DNA of 20,957 nucleotides from a virus. Location of the stretch: IMG/VR virus record IMGVR_UViG_3300035172_000015, positions 1 to 20,957 of that record. One strand, written 5' to 3'. Positions 1 through 8,113 of this stretch are shown piece by piece. Position 1 is the stretch's first letter, and the number at the start of each line of letters is the position of its first letter. The notes under the pieces are model-generated. The model searched no databases, was not told the DNA's origin, and saw only the letters and a list, made by a program, of their open reading frames with translations. The position numbers and the translations under genes were made by a program.

Positions 1-466
1 TTGGCGGATAAGCAGCAAATGTATCCTTCCAGATATCAACAACAGCCGAACCTACTTGGTCAGCTAACAACCTAACCCTAGTAATCACACCTGCTACTGG
101 AAACGATTTATATCCTTTAGTTCCTGTAGAAATTGCTGAACCAGCACCATCTACTGTAATACCAATCTGATGTGTTCTTTGCGCAGTTGTAATTGAGCCT
201 GCTGGCCCCGGAGGTCCAGGGAATGGTAATGGTGGCTCATATACAACTTCTTCTGCTTCAACTACAAATGGAGCTGCTAGTTTAGCTACAGATGTAGAAC
301 CGGCGCCGCCTCCACCATCAGTATAGGTCTGCCAGGTAGTACCATCAGACCTTTCAGTAATAGATAAGTCACTTGAATAATACAGAGTTCCGGGTGCGAC
401 GGCTGTAGCTAATGGTCTAGCAGCCGACAACCCTCTCTGTATAACATCTTGTAATCTTGAAGCCAC
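1..466 (-). CDS. Tail appendage/fibre-like protein, 3' part missing at window edge
   Basis: An open frame of 155 codons runs off the left edge, so the C-terminus is not seen. The start is GTG, sharing its G with the TAG stop of the upstream gene (TAGTG), which suggests coupled translation. Residues 25-45 hold the motif APGTLYYSSD...ERSDGTTW, which recurs in the collagen-like protein at 1448-2107. A Gly-rich hinge lies at 50-56 and a very short collagen-like run (PGPPGPAG) at 83-90. From about residue 100 the sequence (GITVDGAGSAISTGTKGY, then LLADQVGSAVVDIWKDT) has the look of a beta-rich C-terminal module that I recall from many phage tail proteins. The inferred role is a distal tail appendage or adsorption protein. 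The exact function and receptor are unknown. Confidence 0.75.
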   Translation of the reverse strand, partial: MASRLQDVIQRGLSAARPLATAVAPGTLYYSSDLSITERSDGTTWQTYTDGGGGAGSTSVAKLAAPFVVEAEEVVYEPPLPFPGPPGPAGSITTAQRTHQIGITVDGAGSAISTGTKGYKSFPVAGVITRVRLLADQVGSAVVDIWKDTFAAYPP

Positions 467-810
467 TATCCAAGCGTAATTTCATCGCCAGAAACGGTGA
501 TATTGAGAATGTTGTTAGTACCGGCTGAAATAGTGAGAATTTCAGCAGCATCCATGATTTCATACATGAAGATATCACGTACAGAATCAGAAACTCCGGC
601 AGCAGCGGCTGGAATTGAATAGGTAGACCAAAGTCTAGTACCAGCAGCATCAGCACCAATCGATAAGGTGAATGTCACTGGTGAACCAGATGGATTCGAC
701 AAATGAATCTGTCTGATAATAGTCTTCGTAAGTGCTGGAACAGTATAAACAGTCGTTGGACCAGTAGCGATAAGAGCCGGTCCAACAAGTCGCTTTGGTG
801 TACGAGCCAT
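466..810 (-). CDS. Small conserved phage tail-region protein (114 aa)
   Basis: The ATG is preceded by AGGAG with good spacing, in a 15-nt gap after the 826-1446 gene. The protein opens with TPKRLVGPALI and a short TVYTVPALTKTIIRQIHLSN stretch, followed by GSPVTFTLSIGADAAGTRLW. This is a pattern I recognise from small proteins in phage tail-fibre regions, predicted to be a single beta-sandwich of about 110 residues. There is no signal peptide, membrane segment or catalytic motif. It lies between two tail-appendage genes in the same operon, so a minor virion component or a fibre-associated cap is the likeliest role. This is inferred from context and pattern; the biochemical function is unknown. 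Confidence 0.75.
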   Translation of the reverse strand: MARTPKRLVGPALIATGPTTVYTVPALTKTIIRQIHLSNPSGSPVTFTLSIGADAAGTRLWSTYSIPAAAAGVSDSVRDIFMYEIMDAAEILTISAGTNNILNITVSGDEITLG

Positions 811-825
811 TCTAATCTCCTAATT

Positions 826-1446
826 CTAATACCAACATTTGAGCGAAACTAGGTTAACTACCCACGCAGCAGAAGCACCAGGATTTACAGACAATCCAAT
901 GAACTGACCTCCAAGAGCATTGTTAGCAAATCCGGCTGATGTTCCCTCGTTGATAGCCATACCGGCTGGAGTATTAGCTAATCCTGTAATTTGAAGATTA
1001 TGTTGTAGCCACACAGCTCCCTGCAATACACCAGCACCGCTAACGCTACGGCAAACTACAATGATGCGAACAATACCTTGGTCAACAACTGCTGTTTGAG
1101 CAGGACCATTTATAGTCAATACTGCTGTATCAGCAATGGTTTGTGCAGCACCAATACGAATAGTATACGCCGGAGCAGCGACACCGGCTGTTTTTGAAAC
1201 TGGAAATACCCATTCCCAGGTCATACCTGGCTGCATAGAGAATGACGGTAACTGAATGCCTTTATAGTAAGTGTCGGCTGAATGTGAACCAATCGTTGCA
1301 ACGGCTGCTGTATTCAAGTCTCCTTGATATATACCAGCATCATTCTTCTGCGCCCACTGTTTATTACTACTGTCACCAAAGCATACTATCTGTCCAGCAG
1401 CAGGTGTACCGGGTGCAGATTCAGTATCAAGTAGGATATCAGCCAT
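826..1446 (-). CDS. Tail appendage protein with beta-sandwich C-terminal region (206 aa)
   Basis: The start ATG lies one base after the stop of the collagen-like gene. There is no clear SD; instead a hairpin (GAAGGC-tca-GCCTTC in plus-strand notation, 1456-1470) sits just upstream. Residues 10-40 (APGTPAAGQIVCFGDSSNKQW then DAGIY, quoted in parts) resemble the GTxY/ND-G motif at the N-termini of neighbouring tail proteins, possibly a virion-attachment element. Residues 60-206 are beta-rich: an LPSFSMQPGMTWEWVFPVSK stretch, then alternating hydrophobics (TIRIGAAQTIADTAVL; GIVRIIVVCRSV), as in jelly-roll-like phage fibre domains. A receptor-binding or capping role is inferred from context and fold-like pattern only. 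Confidence 0.75.
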   Translation of the reverse strand: MADILLDTESAPGTPAAGQIVCFGDSSNKQWAQKNDAGIYQGDLNTAAVATIGSHSADTYYKGIQLPSFSMQPGMTWEWVFPVSKTAGVAAPAYTIRIGAAQTIADTAVLTINGPAQTAVVDQGIVRIIVVCRSVSGAGVLQGAVWLQHNLQITGLANTPAGMAINEGTSAGFANNALGGQFIGLSVNPGASAAWVVNLVSLKCWY

Positions 1447-1447
1447 T

Positions 1448-2107
1448 TTAGTTCTGAAGGCTCAGCCTTCCAGTTCCCTGTATTGTAGCTCTATTTGAGC
1501 CGGTCATCTGCAACTGAAGAATCTGGATTCTAAAGTTTCCAGTTGGAATCGTAAATGATGACATTAAGTAAGTACCAGTAACGCCACTTGCTTGTGGTCC
1601 TGTTGGACCAGGTATTACATATGGCATCTCTGGGTCTTCAGCATCTAAACCTGTTGGACCAGGAGGTCCTTGTAATCCAGCAGGTCCTGTAAGTCCTGTA
1701 GGTCCTCTAGAACCTGTAGTACCTGGAATACTGATTCCATCTTCTCCATCGTTTCCATCAAATCCAGCAGGTCCAATAGTTCCGTTTGTTCCATTGATTC
1801 CAGCAGTTCCGGGTGTTCCTTGCGGACCTGTTGGTCCAACTACTGTAATACCATCTTGACCATCAACACCGTCTTGACCATCAAATCCAATACTACCATT
1901 GACTCCAGCAGGTCCAGCCGGTCCTGGTGCTCCACCGCCACCAAATGCTGTCCATGCTGCACCATCACTTCTGGTAATAGTTCCTGTATCAGTAGAAAAA
2001 TAAATAGTACCAATTAATACATCACCAGGAGCTGGTCTATTGGCAATAGTACCAGAACGATGAGTCTTATCGGTAGACCTAAAATCCTGTGGTGGATTAA
2101 GTGGCAT
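1448..2107 (-). CDS. Collagen-like tail fibre protein
   Basis: The chosen ATG at 2107 overlaps the upstream TAA by one base (TAATG), the same coupling used along this operon. A GTG nine codons earlier (2134) is possible but would overlap the upstream gene by 28 nt. Of 219 residues, 1-55 form a head with the motif GTIYFSTDTGTITRSDG (33-49). Residues 59-153 are Gly-X-Y repeats in three blocks separated by ITVV and by ISIP. Residues 160-219 form a beta-type C-terminal cap. Collagen-like repeats in phage proteins form thin trimeric stalks, so this is very probably an extended fibre or spacer of the tail. It lacks any enzymatic motif. Confidence 0.88.
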   Translation of the reverse strand: MPLNPPQDFRSTDKTHRSGTIANRPAPGDVLIGTIYFSTDTGTITRSDGAAWTAFGGGGAPGPAGPAGVNGSIGFDGQDGVDGQDGITVVGPTGPQGTPGTAGINGTNGTIGPAGFDGNDGEDGISIPGTTGSRGPTGLTGPAGLQGPPGPTGLDAEDPEMPYVIPGPTGPQASGVTGTYLMSSFTIPTGNFRIQILQLQMTGSNRATIQGTGRLSLQN

Positions 2108-2529
2108 TATACTGGAACTTGAACAATGATGCACTCACCATTAGCATATATCAACTCAGCCGCTGAGGTATCTCCATCTGATAATGGACTATCGTAATGA
2201 TTACCAAATGGTCCACCAGCAACATTGATAGTTCTCTGACCAGGTACTGCATCATTAAAAGTTATATTAGTTCCTGGTAGAAGCTTTCTAGAATTGATAA
2301 GTAATGCTGTTTCATCGTTTACTGTAAGATACGTAACTCCAAGAAGTTGAGCTAGGGACTGAGAATTGTTATTGTTCTGAACAACCAAAGAATCCCTGGA
2401 CTGTACAACTTCTTTAATAAGAAGGAATATAGTTTCATATAGAGAATTATTAGTCTGCTGTAGTTTAGTGTTAGCTAAAATTCCAAACAGATGAGAGAAA
2501 TCAGGCTGTCCAAAGTCTTTCTTAGCCAT
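2107..2529 (-). CDS. Tail-region structural protein, fibre-base-like (140 aa)
   Basis: The protein begins MAKKDFGQPDFSHLFGILANTK, with a helical N-terminal half up to about residue 60 (LYETIFLLIKEVVQSRDSL, then an Asn/Gln run). It is followed by a beta-type half with INSRKLLPGTNITFNDAVPGQRTINV, given here in overlapping parts. The combination of an N-terminal helix and a short LLPGTNITF/RTINV module is familiar to me from small proteins near phage tail fibres. The stop overlaps the start of the collagen-like gene, which suggests stoichiometric coupled synthesis. The start has no visible SD (upstream bases are AT-rich, at the end of the preceding gene). It is probably a tail-fibre connector or oligomerisation module; function is inferred from context. 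Confidence 0.7.
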   Translation of the reverse strand: MAKKDFGQPDFSHLFGILANTKLQQTNNSLYETIFLLIKEVVQSRDSLVVQNNNNSQSLAQLLGVTYLTVNDETALLINSRKLLPGTNITFNDAVPGQRTINVAGGPFGNHYDSPLSDGDTSAAELIYANGECIIVQVPV

Positions 2530-2850
2530 TTATGTATATACAGTAGATGGCCATTCCGTAAAGACAGGTCTGCTGAATACAATAATTCTATTAATCCTCA
2601 TATTCTCGTCAATACCAGTAGTTTTCACTTCGAGAGCGGCTCGATGTTCCTGAAAATTACATAATCTGGTTGGAACAATCCTAGTAGCCGCTGCCATTGT
2701 AAGTGGAACTAATGTAACAGATGTCACATCATCCAGTGAAAATAGAGCCAGTTGCAATGAACCAGAACCATTAACTCTAATTCTAACAGCGGAAAAATGG
2801 CTAATTACTTCTCCACCGCTACCACCTGATAGTACAGCACTTGCAGGCAT
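2530..2850 (-). CDS. Small tail-region protein of unknown function (106 aa)
   Basis: The ATG overlaps the TAA of the 458-codon gene upstream by one base. The product is predicted to be mostly beta: a Gly/Ser-rich start (SGGSGGEV), alternating hydrophobics (SLQLALFSLDDVTSVTLVPL), a central ALEVKTTGIDENMRINRIIVFS stretch given here only as a pattern, and a short Pro/Trp tail. It has no signal peptide, membrane segment, cysteine pair or catalytic motif. Its position within the tail-appendage block, with both neighbours touching it, suggests a minor virion protein. I do not recognise a family. Confidence 0.7.
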   Translation of the reverse strand: MPASAVLSGGSGGEVISHFSAVRIRVNGSGSLQLALFSLDDVTSVTLVPLTMAAATRIVPTRLCNFQEHRAALEVKTTGIDENMRINRIIVFSRPVFTEWPSTVYT

Positions 2851-4226
2851 TATTCACCAATCAGAGCGGTTCTAATCGTTGGATTCGGAATTTTTTTGTT
2901 GGCGGTGTTATAAGCATCATGAGTAGTAGTATCCATGAAATATACACCAGATAAATCAGGAGTGCCACCCATCATGACAAAGAATGGGCATGAGAATGAA
3001 TTACCAAATCTTGCTAATGGAGTAGCTGTCTGATGACCATTATAAGCGCCACCTTCATACTCCATCCATGTTCTTGTCGTAAGAATAGAACCATCACTAG
3101 CCTTGATGTTTCTAGCTACTGTTGAACCATTAGTAGAAACAACAATATGAGTAAACACCCAAAATGAATTGGGGTTATCTATAGCATATCCCATTCTTGG
3201 TTTGGTACTGCCTGTTTGAGCACCAAGAGGATAAGTATTTAGTAGAGCACCAGCAGCACTATACTGTTTAACCTGAACATCTTTAGTGCTAGAGTTATAA
3301 TAAAGAACAACAATAGTGCCATCAGCAAGTACGAGAATATCAGGACTCTGATAAGTAGCTACAGAACCCACTAAATCAGATAAAGCAATGTTGTTAACTA
3401 AATCCCACCGTTTGACAGGAACTCCAAATCCAATAGCACAATAATATAGAATTGCTTCAGCATTATCAGCAGCTAGGCTTTCAAGATTAGTTCCTGAAAG
3501 AGCGAATACGGTTCCACCTACGACACCAGCCTCTGTTATTACTCTAACATGTGGTGGACTTTCATCAGACCCAACATAAAACTTATTAACACCCCTGCAA
3601 GTTCTAACTCTTAAACTGTTCCCAGATATTGCTCTGGATACAACTAAAGCAAAATTCCTATTATAAATGTCTACACGAGAATTTGCACTATTCTCCAAGC
3701 ACATTATGCCATTAGTTGTAATATCTCCACCCTCACCGGCTGGCATTCCGGGAACAAATGCAATAGCAGTATTGTCAACAGATTGTGACATGACTGCTAG
3801 AGGAAATCCTACAGTATCATCCGGAACAGCAATAGTACCATCAGCAATAGCAGTATCAGGATGAACTATTAAGCTGATGTCAATATGTTCTGGACCAGCC
3901 GTATTCGTATTTTTAATAAACTCTAAGAAATATTCATTCCCAGGAACTACTGGAAATTGAACTGGAATATTCTGACCTGCAATAGATAGAATTCTTGTAG
4001 GGGAACCTACAGGACCATCAAATGGTTCACATGTTGGTTGATAACCTGAGCTAACATTTCCAGAGAATCCCCAAACCCCAACTACAGTAGAACCAACAGG
4101 AGCAATGAATCTATAGAAAACATTAAAGTTTGTTCCAGCATCATTAATGTCACTTTGAGTGAAAGTAAACGGAAATGTGCTAATGGTAACAGCCGTTGCG
4201 AATGTAGTATTAGCTGGAGGTGCCAT
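2850..4226 (-). CDS. Large tail appendage protein, beta-sandwich plus propeller-like region (458 aa)
   Basis: The ATG overlaps the TAA of the nozzle candidate by one base. Residues 1-125 (NTTFATAVTISTFPFTF, NVFYRFIAPVGSTVVGVW, then YFLEFIKNT) resemble beta-sandwich modules of the kind found at the ends of secreted bacterial proteins, with 'titre' strands and a YRF core. Residues 150-440 contain several repeated short units that look like propeller blades: NGIMCLENSANSRVDIYNRN, GVNKFYVGSDESPPHVRVI, SPDILVLADGTIVVLYYN, and GYAIDNPNSFWVFTHIV. The likely role is an adsorption or tail-tip protein working with the adjacent nozzle and fibres. The domain assignment is by eye; glycan binding is possible but not shown. 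Confidence 0.7.
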   Translation of the reverse strand: MAPPANTTFATAVTISTFPFTFTQSDINDAGTNFNVFYRFIAPVGSTVVGVWGFSGNVSSGYQPTCEPFDGPVGSPTRILSIAGQNIPVQFPVVPGNEYFLEFIKNTNTAGPEHIDISLIVHPDTAIADGTIAVPDDTVGFPLAVMSQSVDNTAIAFVPGMPAGEGGDITTNGIMCLENSANSRVDIYNRNFALVVSRAISGNSLRVRTCRGVNKFYVGSDESPPHVRVITEAGVVGGTVFALSGTNLESLAADNAEAILYYCAIGFGVPVKRWDLVNNIALSDLVGSVATYQSPDILVLADGTIVVLYYNSSTKDVQVKQYSAAGALLNTYPLGAQTGSTKPRMGYAIDNPNSFWVFTHIVVSTNGSTVARNIKASDGSILTTRTWMEYEGGAYNGHQTATPLARFGNSFSCPFFVMMGGTPDLSGVYFMDTTTHDAYNTANKKIPNPTIRTALIGE

Positions 4227-5734
4227 TAAACTACAGTACTCAAAGCACCAACGATAAGTTGGTTAATGTTTGTGAGGCAAAGTGAGCTAATATTGGCATC
4301 AAATATCCATCTAGCCCATTTAACAGTTTCTTTAGTTAGTCCTTCATTATAATCAATAAGAAGAATGTGATTCCTTGGAGATGGAAGTGTCATCCAAATC
4401 TTCTTACCAAGTGAATCACATACTATCTGAATAAATTCAAAATCATCTTTTGGCATATCAAACCAGTAATTCTCAATGTTGTATGACAGTGGCAATGTAG
4501 CGTATGAGCCATTGAAAATCATTAATCCAGATAAATCTGCAATCAATAGGTAGTCTACGTTAACTCCACCCGAATCTAGAACTGTAGCAATTCCGTGACA
4601 AGGACAGCCAATAGCTTCATCAACCTTGAATGATGCCCATGTAGCAGGGTCATCCTGATTGTCTGAATATCCTACAGTTGAACTAGCCTTAAACAAATAG
4701 AGAACATCTCTATATTCTTGACAATTGGTAAGTGGTCTACCATCGAGAGGAACAATCATTACTCCATCAACTTGGTTAATAGCTTCAGGTTCTCCAGCCG
4801 CAGAACCGTAAGCAACTGAGATATCAGTAAACGTAGTTGTGAGAATCAATCTACCGTGATATGTAGTAATTCCAACTCCAGCCGGAATCTGTGAGAAATT
4901 ATCAATTAAATGGCTTTGTTCTTCAAGTAAATCGATGTCGAAGAAGCTGACATCTATTGTCGTACTAACATTATCGTTAATAATACCATTAGGAATAGAA
5001 TAAAAAATAAACCCATCTTGGTTGCCATCATAATTCGTAATAGCTTTAGTAGCCAAAATATGGCGCTTAACAACAAAAGAATCAGGAGATACAGGGACGT
5101 TACTAATGTGATAACCGTGAGTAGTATCTGAAGCTGTAGCAGATGCAAATACCGCTGGTCCAAGGGCAGTAAGATAACCAGTATCGGTTTCATAGACAAC
5201 TGCAAAAAGATGAAATCCTAAATCAGCAAATCCGGCTGAGCCAAACGTAGCAATTAATGGCGTTCCTGTAGGTGGATTACCAGCGGCTTTACGAGCGGCT
5301 GTTCCATCGCCCTTGTATACATAAAGGAAATCATTCATTAATCCTTTTTCATATCCATCCACATCAGTAAAGAATGGAGTGATATAAGCTCTTCCATCAA
5401 TTGATGCAACGTTGAAATCTTTCATTGCTGGAATTGATAGAATTGGTCCAACTGTAACACTTGGACTCTTAATATGATAAATATCTCCTGATGTATTCAG
5501 AACCAGCAAAGAATGCTGAGTCTGCATAATATATGGATGAATCCTAGCAACATTTGTTAGCGTGGGACCACCAGTTTGATATACATTTATTGCATCACGA
5601 GTCTCAAATCCTGAGTAGAAATACTGAATATTGTCAGCCTGACTAAAGTGGTCTAGCGGACAAGATTCAGCATCTCCACGACTCCACCAACCATTGAAGT
5701 CTTCAATTACTACAGGATTATGGTCGCGACTCAT
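4226..5734 (-). CDS. Tail nozzle / tail hub-like protein (T7 gp12- or P22 gp10-type role)
   Basis: The ATG overlaps the adaptor gene's stop (AGGAG, then TAATG), so an SD lies inside the end of the upstream gene. At 502 residues it has the N-terminal signature of podovirus nozzle/stabilisation proteins: DFNGWWSRGDAESCPLDHF (12-30) followed by ADNIQYFYSGFETRDAI (33-49), i.e. the 'N-x-x-x-x-x-x-G-x-x-T/R-R' entry into a beta-propeller. Several propeller-like strands follow (DFNVASIDGRAYITPFF; YHGRLILTTTFTDISVAY; YRDVLYLFKASSTVGYS). The product would sit below the adaptor and close the channel after packaging. Order adaptor-nozzle matches short-tailed phages. Identity rests on position, size and pattern, so it is likely rather than proven. 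Confidence 0.65.
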   Translation of the reverse strand: MSRDHNPVVIEDFNGWWSRGDAESCPLDHFSQADNIQYFYSGFETRDAINVYQTGGPTLTNVARIHPYIMQTQHSLLVLNTSGDIYHIKSPSVTVGPILSIPAMKDFNVASIDGRAYITPFFTDVDGYEKGLMNDFLYVYKGDGTAARKAAGNPPTGTPLIATFGSAGFADLGFHLFAVVYETDTGYLTALGPAVFASATASDTTHGYHISNVPVSPDSFVVKRHILATKAITNYDGNQDGFIFYSIPNGIINDNVSTTIDVSFFDIDLLEEQSHLIDNFSQIPAGVGITTYHGRLILTTTFTDISVAYGSAAGEPEAINQVDGVMIVPLDGRPLTNCQEYRDVLYLFKASSTVGYSDNQDDPATWASFKVDEAIGCPCHGIATVLDSGGVNVDYLLIADLSGLMIFNGSYATLPLSYNIENYWFDMPKDDFEFIQIVCDSLGKKIWMTLPSPRNHILLIDYNEGLTKETVKWARWIFDANISSLCLTNINQLIVGALSTVV

Positions 5735-6447
5735 TACGTGAAGCTCCTACGCTTGTAAGCACTCATGAATGGTCTACGTCTCGTTTGAATGGATTGCTTG
5801 CCTTTAACGCCAATGCCAGTAACTCTGTCCAGTGACATAATAGCGTTACTGTTCAATGCTTCAGCTCTGGTTGCATTCTCACCAATGAACTGAGTACAGA
5901 GCGCAGCCGTTCTATAATACAAAAACGATTTAGCATCAATAACACCAATAACGGTGGCAGAAGTAGCATCAGTCGTAACGATTGCTTTGAGGTAGTCAAT
6001 CTTTACATCTCTGATGGTTAATGCACCAATAAATAGGATTCGTTGACCCTGATAAACCCAATACTGTAAGGCTTCAGTAGGAAGATTATCCAATGCATGG
6101 GGTAAGAACTCTCGTTGAACCATTGGAATATAAGGGTCTTGGCTTCCGCTGAGTCGTTCATACAGTCCTTGAATTTCTACTATATCAGACGGAAGTAAAG
6201 GTGCAGAACCTACACCAGGACCATCAACAGCATTGATAGCCACAGTACCAATTGGAACAACGATAGCAGCAGAAGTAGCATTGTAAATTGGAATATTATT
6301 CAACTGAAATGACTCTTGAAGTTCATCAAGAGCCATATTCAGGTATGGTTGCATAGCCGCATAAGTATAAGATGTTTTAGCTGCGTCATTCATCAAAGCC
6401 GCAGCTTTATCCATTACATCGGCAGCGGTATATGATGAAGTAGACAT
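5734..6447 (-). CDS. Head-to-tail adaptor protein (T7 gp11 / P22 gp4-type role)
   Basis: This 237-residue protein opens with TAADVMDKAAALMNDAAKT and YAAMQPYLNMALDELQE (to about residue 45), the helical start typical of adaptor proteins that dock under the portal. A beta-type middle follows with PSDIVEIQGLYER and VQREFLP. A helical segment near 170-205 (FLYYRTAALCTQFIGENATRAEALN) precedes a strongly basic C-terminal tail (QTRRRPFMSAYKRR), which could insert into the portal-DNA interface. It directly precedes the nozzle candidate in the transcript, as in T7-like and P22-like phages. The start lies immediately after the stop of the zinc-ribbon gene, with no strong SD. The role is inferred from architecture and order. 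Confidence 0.7.
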   Translation of the reverse strand: MSTSSYTAADVMDKAAALMNDAAKTSYTYAAMQPYLNMALDELQESFQLNNIPIYNATSAAIVVPIGTVAINAVDGPGVGSAPLLPSDIVEIQGLYERLSGSQDPYIPMVQREFLPHALDNLPTEALQYWVYQGQRILFIGALTIRDVKIDYLKAIVTTDATSATVIGVIDAKSFLYYRTAALCTQFIGENATRAEALNSNAIMSLDRVTGIGVKGKQSIQTRRRPFMSAYKRRSFT

Positions 6448-7179
6448 TTACTGTGCGAACTTCAGGCCAAGCATCAAAGCTTTAGCCGGGTCATCAATAG
6501 ATTTGCAATTCGGGCAGATTGGATAAGCTGGATTCTTGAGATGCCCACAAGCTTTGCAACGAACAAGGTCAACAACCTCAGCGTCAGCCAACCATTCCTT
6601 TTGAATAAGATTCAATTCACGAGCAGCCATTCGCATATCATCACTGATAGCAAGTGGACTACCGTTTGACCTAGCCCAAGAAGTATCAGCAGCTTTCACA
6701 AGCCACTGGAACCAATTGCGCTGCTTACGATTGGCTTCATCAAGAAGATGTTTCTTCTCTTTCTGAACCCATTCAATAGTAAGTGGCACATCCGGCTCAC
6801 CATGCTTATCATGCTTACAACCAGGAACAAAGAACAATCCAGGCATGTTCTCGCCCATGTCGCATCCGTAAATGCCGTTAGCCCAATCTTTTACAATTGA
6901 CTCAGCAATCTGTACAGATGATGCAGGGATTTCCAAAAGCGGCTGATTTTCATCCAGCTCTTTCCACCACGAGCTAGGACCAACGACCAGCACTCCAGGC
7001 TTCTCATAAGTACCGTATGGAATCTGAAATACACCAGGTGTAAGAGTCGGTTTAATCTCAGGTGGAATATGCTTTGGATAAATAGAAACAACAGAGCATA
7101 CATCCAGAGGATTCACAGGAGCGCGAATAGTTCTGCGCTTCAAATCCGACATCAATGGAAACTGTCCAACAACACCCAT
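6448..7179 (-). CDS. Virion-operon protein with C-terminal zinc ribbon (243 aa)
   Basis: The start ATG overlaps the upstream stop region and is preceded by AGGTGA with suitable spacing. The N-terminal two thirds is a mixed fold with no family that I recognise (PKHIPPEIKPTLTPG; IPYGTYEKPGVLVVGPSSW, which is Tyr/Pro/Gly rich). A helical, charged section follows at 135-195 with several Trp residues. Residues 208-225 form CKAC-X10-CPNC, a clear four-cysteine zinc ribbon. There is no nuclease or helicase motif. Zinc ribbons of this type usually act in protein or nucleic-acid contact, so a head-completion or packaging-associated role is plausible given the location between the enzyme gene block and the tail adaptor. 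The specific function is unknown. Confidence 0.75.
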   Translation of the reverse strand: MGVVGQFPLMSDLKRRTIRAPVNPLDVCSVVSIYPKHIPPEIKPTLTPGVFQIPYGTYEKPGVLVVGPSSWWKELDENQPLLEIPASSVQIAESIVKDWANGIYGCDMGENMPGLFFVPGCKHDKHGEPDVPLTIEWVQKEKKHLLDEANRKQRNWFQWLVKAADTSWARSNGSPLAISDDMRMAARELNLIQKEWLADAEVVDLVRCKACGHLKNPAYPICPNCKSIDDPAKALMLGLKFAQ

Positions 7180-7763
7180 TATTTCACCTGTTTTTCAAAG
7201 TTACGTGGAACGATAACAGCTTGTTTGTGAGCCAGAGCATCACCAACATATGATTCATTGCCGAACAGTTCTTTTTGAAGAGTATCGATTTCCTCAATTT
7301 TCTTCTCAAATTGCTGTTCTGTATCTAGACCTGCATCTGGGTCTTTATACTTAGCTACTGAACTCTTACCTTGAGCAGCATAAATCAAATCGATGGCAAA
7401 CTTAGCCGCTGCAAATTTCGGCGGCAATGGAATACCAGAGGTAGTTCTGAATGCATAAATCGGTTCATAAGACAGTTTCGTTGCCGGCAATTCTGGAATG
7501 TTATTATCTGGAACAACAACGAGCCGTTCAAGAACATAAACATTTGGCAACCACTGACTGTACTTAGGAACGTATCTAACTTCAGTAACTGTTCTCAGGT
7601 ATATCTCAGTGTTAGGAACAAAGTCGTCATAAGTACCGAGACGATGCTCAAATTGGTCTTCACTCCACACAACACGCCAAATCGGCTGGTTGGTAGAAGT
7701 ATCTAAACCAAAGTGGTCAACTAATCTTCGGTTAATTGATTCTATTTCTTCCGGAATTTCCAT
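7179..7763 (-). CDS. Conserved phage structural-module protein of unknown function (194 aa)
   Basis: The ATG follows CGGAG at good spacing, and TAATG overlaps link it to its neighbour. The sequence has a helical start (IPEEIESINRRLVDHFGLD) and then the well-patterned stretch PIWRVVWSEDQFEHR, VRYVPKYSQW and YVLERLVVVP. A central SYEPIYAFR precedes a lysine- and glutamate-rich helical tail (residues 125-170). I recall proteins with RVVWS-xDQ-E-R and PKY/YVLERL patterns as conserved neighbours of tail adaptors in environmental phages, but no function is known to me. It is likely a virion or assembly protein. No catalytic or membrane motif is visible. Confidence 0.75.
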   Translation of the reverse strand: MEIPEEIESINRRLVDHFGLDTSTNQPIWRVVWSEDQFEHRLGTYDDFVPNTEIYLRTVTEVRYVPKYSQWLPNVYVLERLVVVPDNNIPELPATKLSYEPIYAFRTTSGIPLPPKFAAAKFAIDLIYAAQGKSSVAKYKDPDAGLDTEQQFEKKIEEIDTLQKELFGNESYVGDALAHKQAVIVPRNFEKQVK

Positions 7764-8113
7764 TACATGCTCCGAAGACGATTCTGCATATCCCAGTATG
7801 GATGTCCAATACCGATATTGGATTCGATACCACCGTGGTCTTTAAGAATCTCTTGGATGTCCGCTAGCAATGCATCCTTGAGTTCCTTAAGCTTGTGCTG
7901 CTTAGGAGTAAGCAATACTTCCTTATGAACAACAGGTGCAGCCGGTGGTGCAGCAAGTCGTTCAGCAGCAGCTTTAGCCTCAGTAACATGCAAAGGTTCA
8001 ATCTCTCCACTCTTGAGTTCGGGTTCCTTTGCTGGTTCTGCAAAAGGTGGAACATACGGAGGATTGGAAACCTTCTTCTCGTCGTCCAATGGATTGTGAG
8101 TGTAATCAGTCAT
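7763..8113 (-). CDS. Small Ala/Pro-rich, charged protein (116 aa)
   Basis: The start chosen is the ATG at 8113, eight bases inside the end of the enzyme gene, preceded by GGTGGAAAG at good spacing. The frame is open to 8203, but that would overlap the enzyme by about 98 nt with no better ribosome site. The product starts MTDYTHNPLDDEKKV and continues with a Pro/Ala/Glu-rich unstructured part (residues 18-62). It ends in a lysine-rich helix near 70-90 (KQHKLKELKDALLADIQEIL) and a short C-terminal tail. It looks like a linker or assembly protein rather than an enzyme. I recognise no family. Confidence 0.7.
   Translation of the reverse strand: MTDYTHNPLDDEKKVSNPPYVPPFAEPAKEPELKSGEIEPLHVTEAKAAAERLAAPPAAPVVHKEVLLTPKQHKLKELKDALLADIQEILKDHGGIESNIGIGHPYWDMQNRLRSM

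Noticed and set aside
2105-2134. GTG start nine codons upstream for the collagen-like protein
   Set aside because: It needs a 28-nt overlap with the preceding gene, while the ATG at 2107 gives the one-base TAATG overlap used by neighbours.
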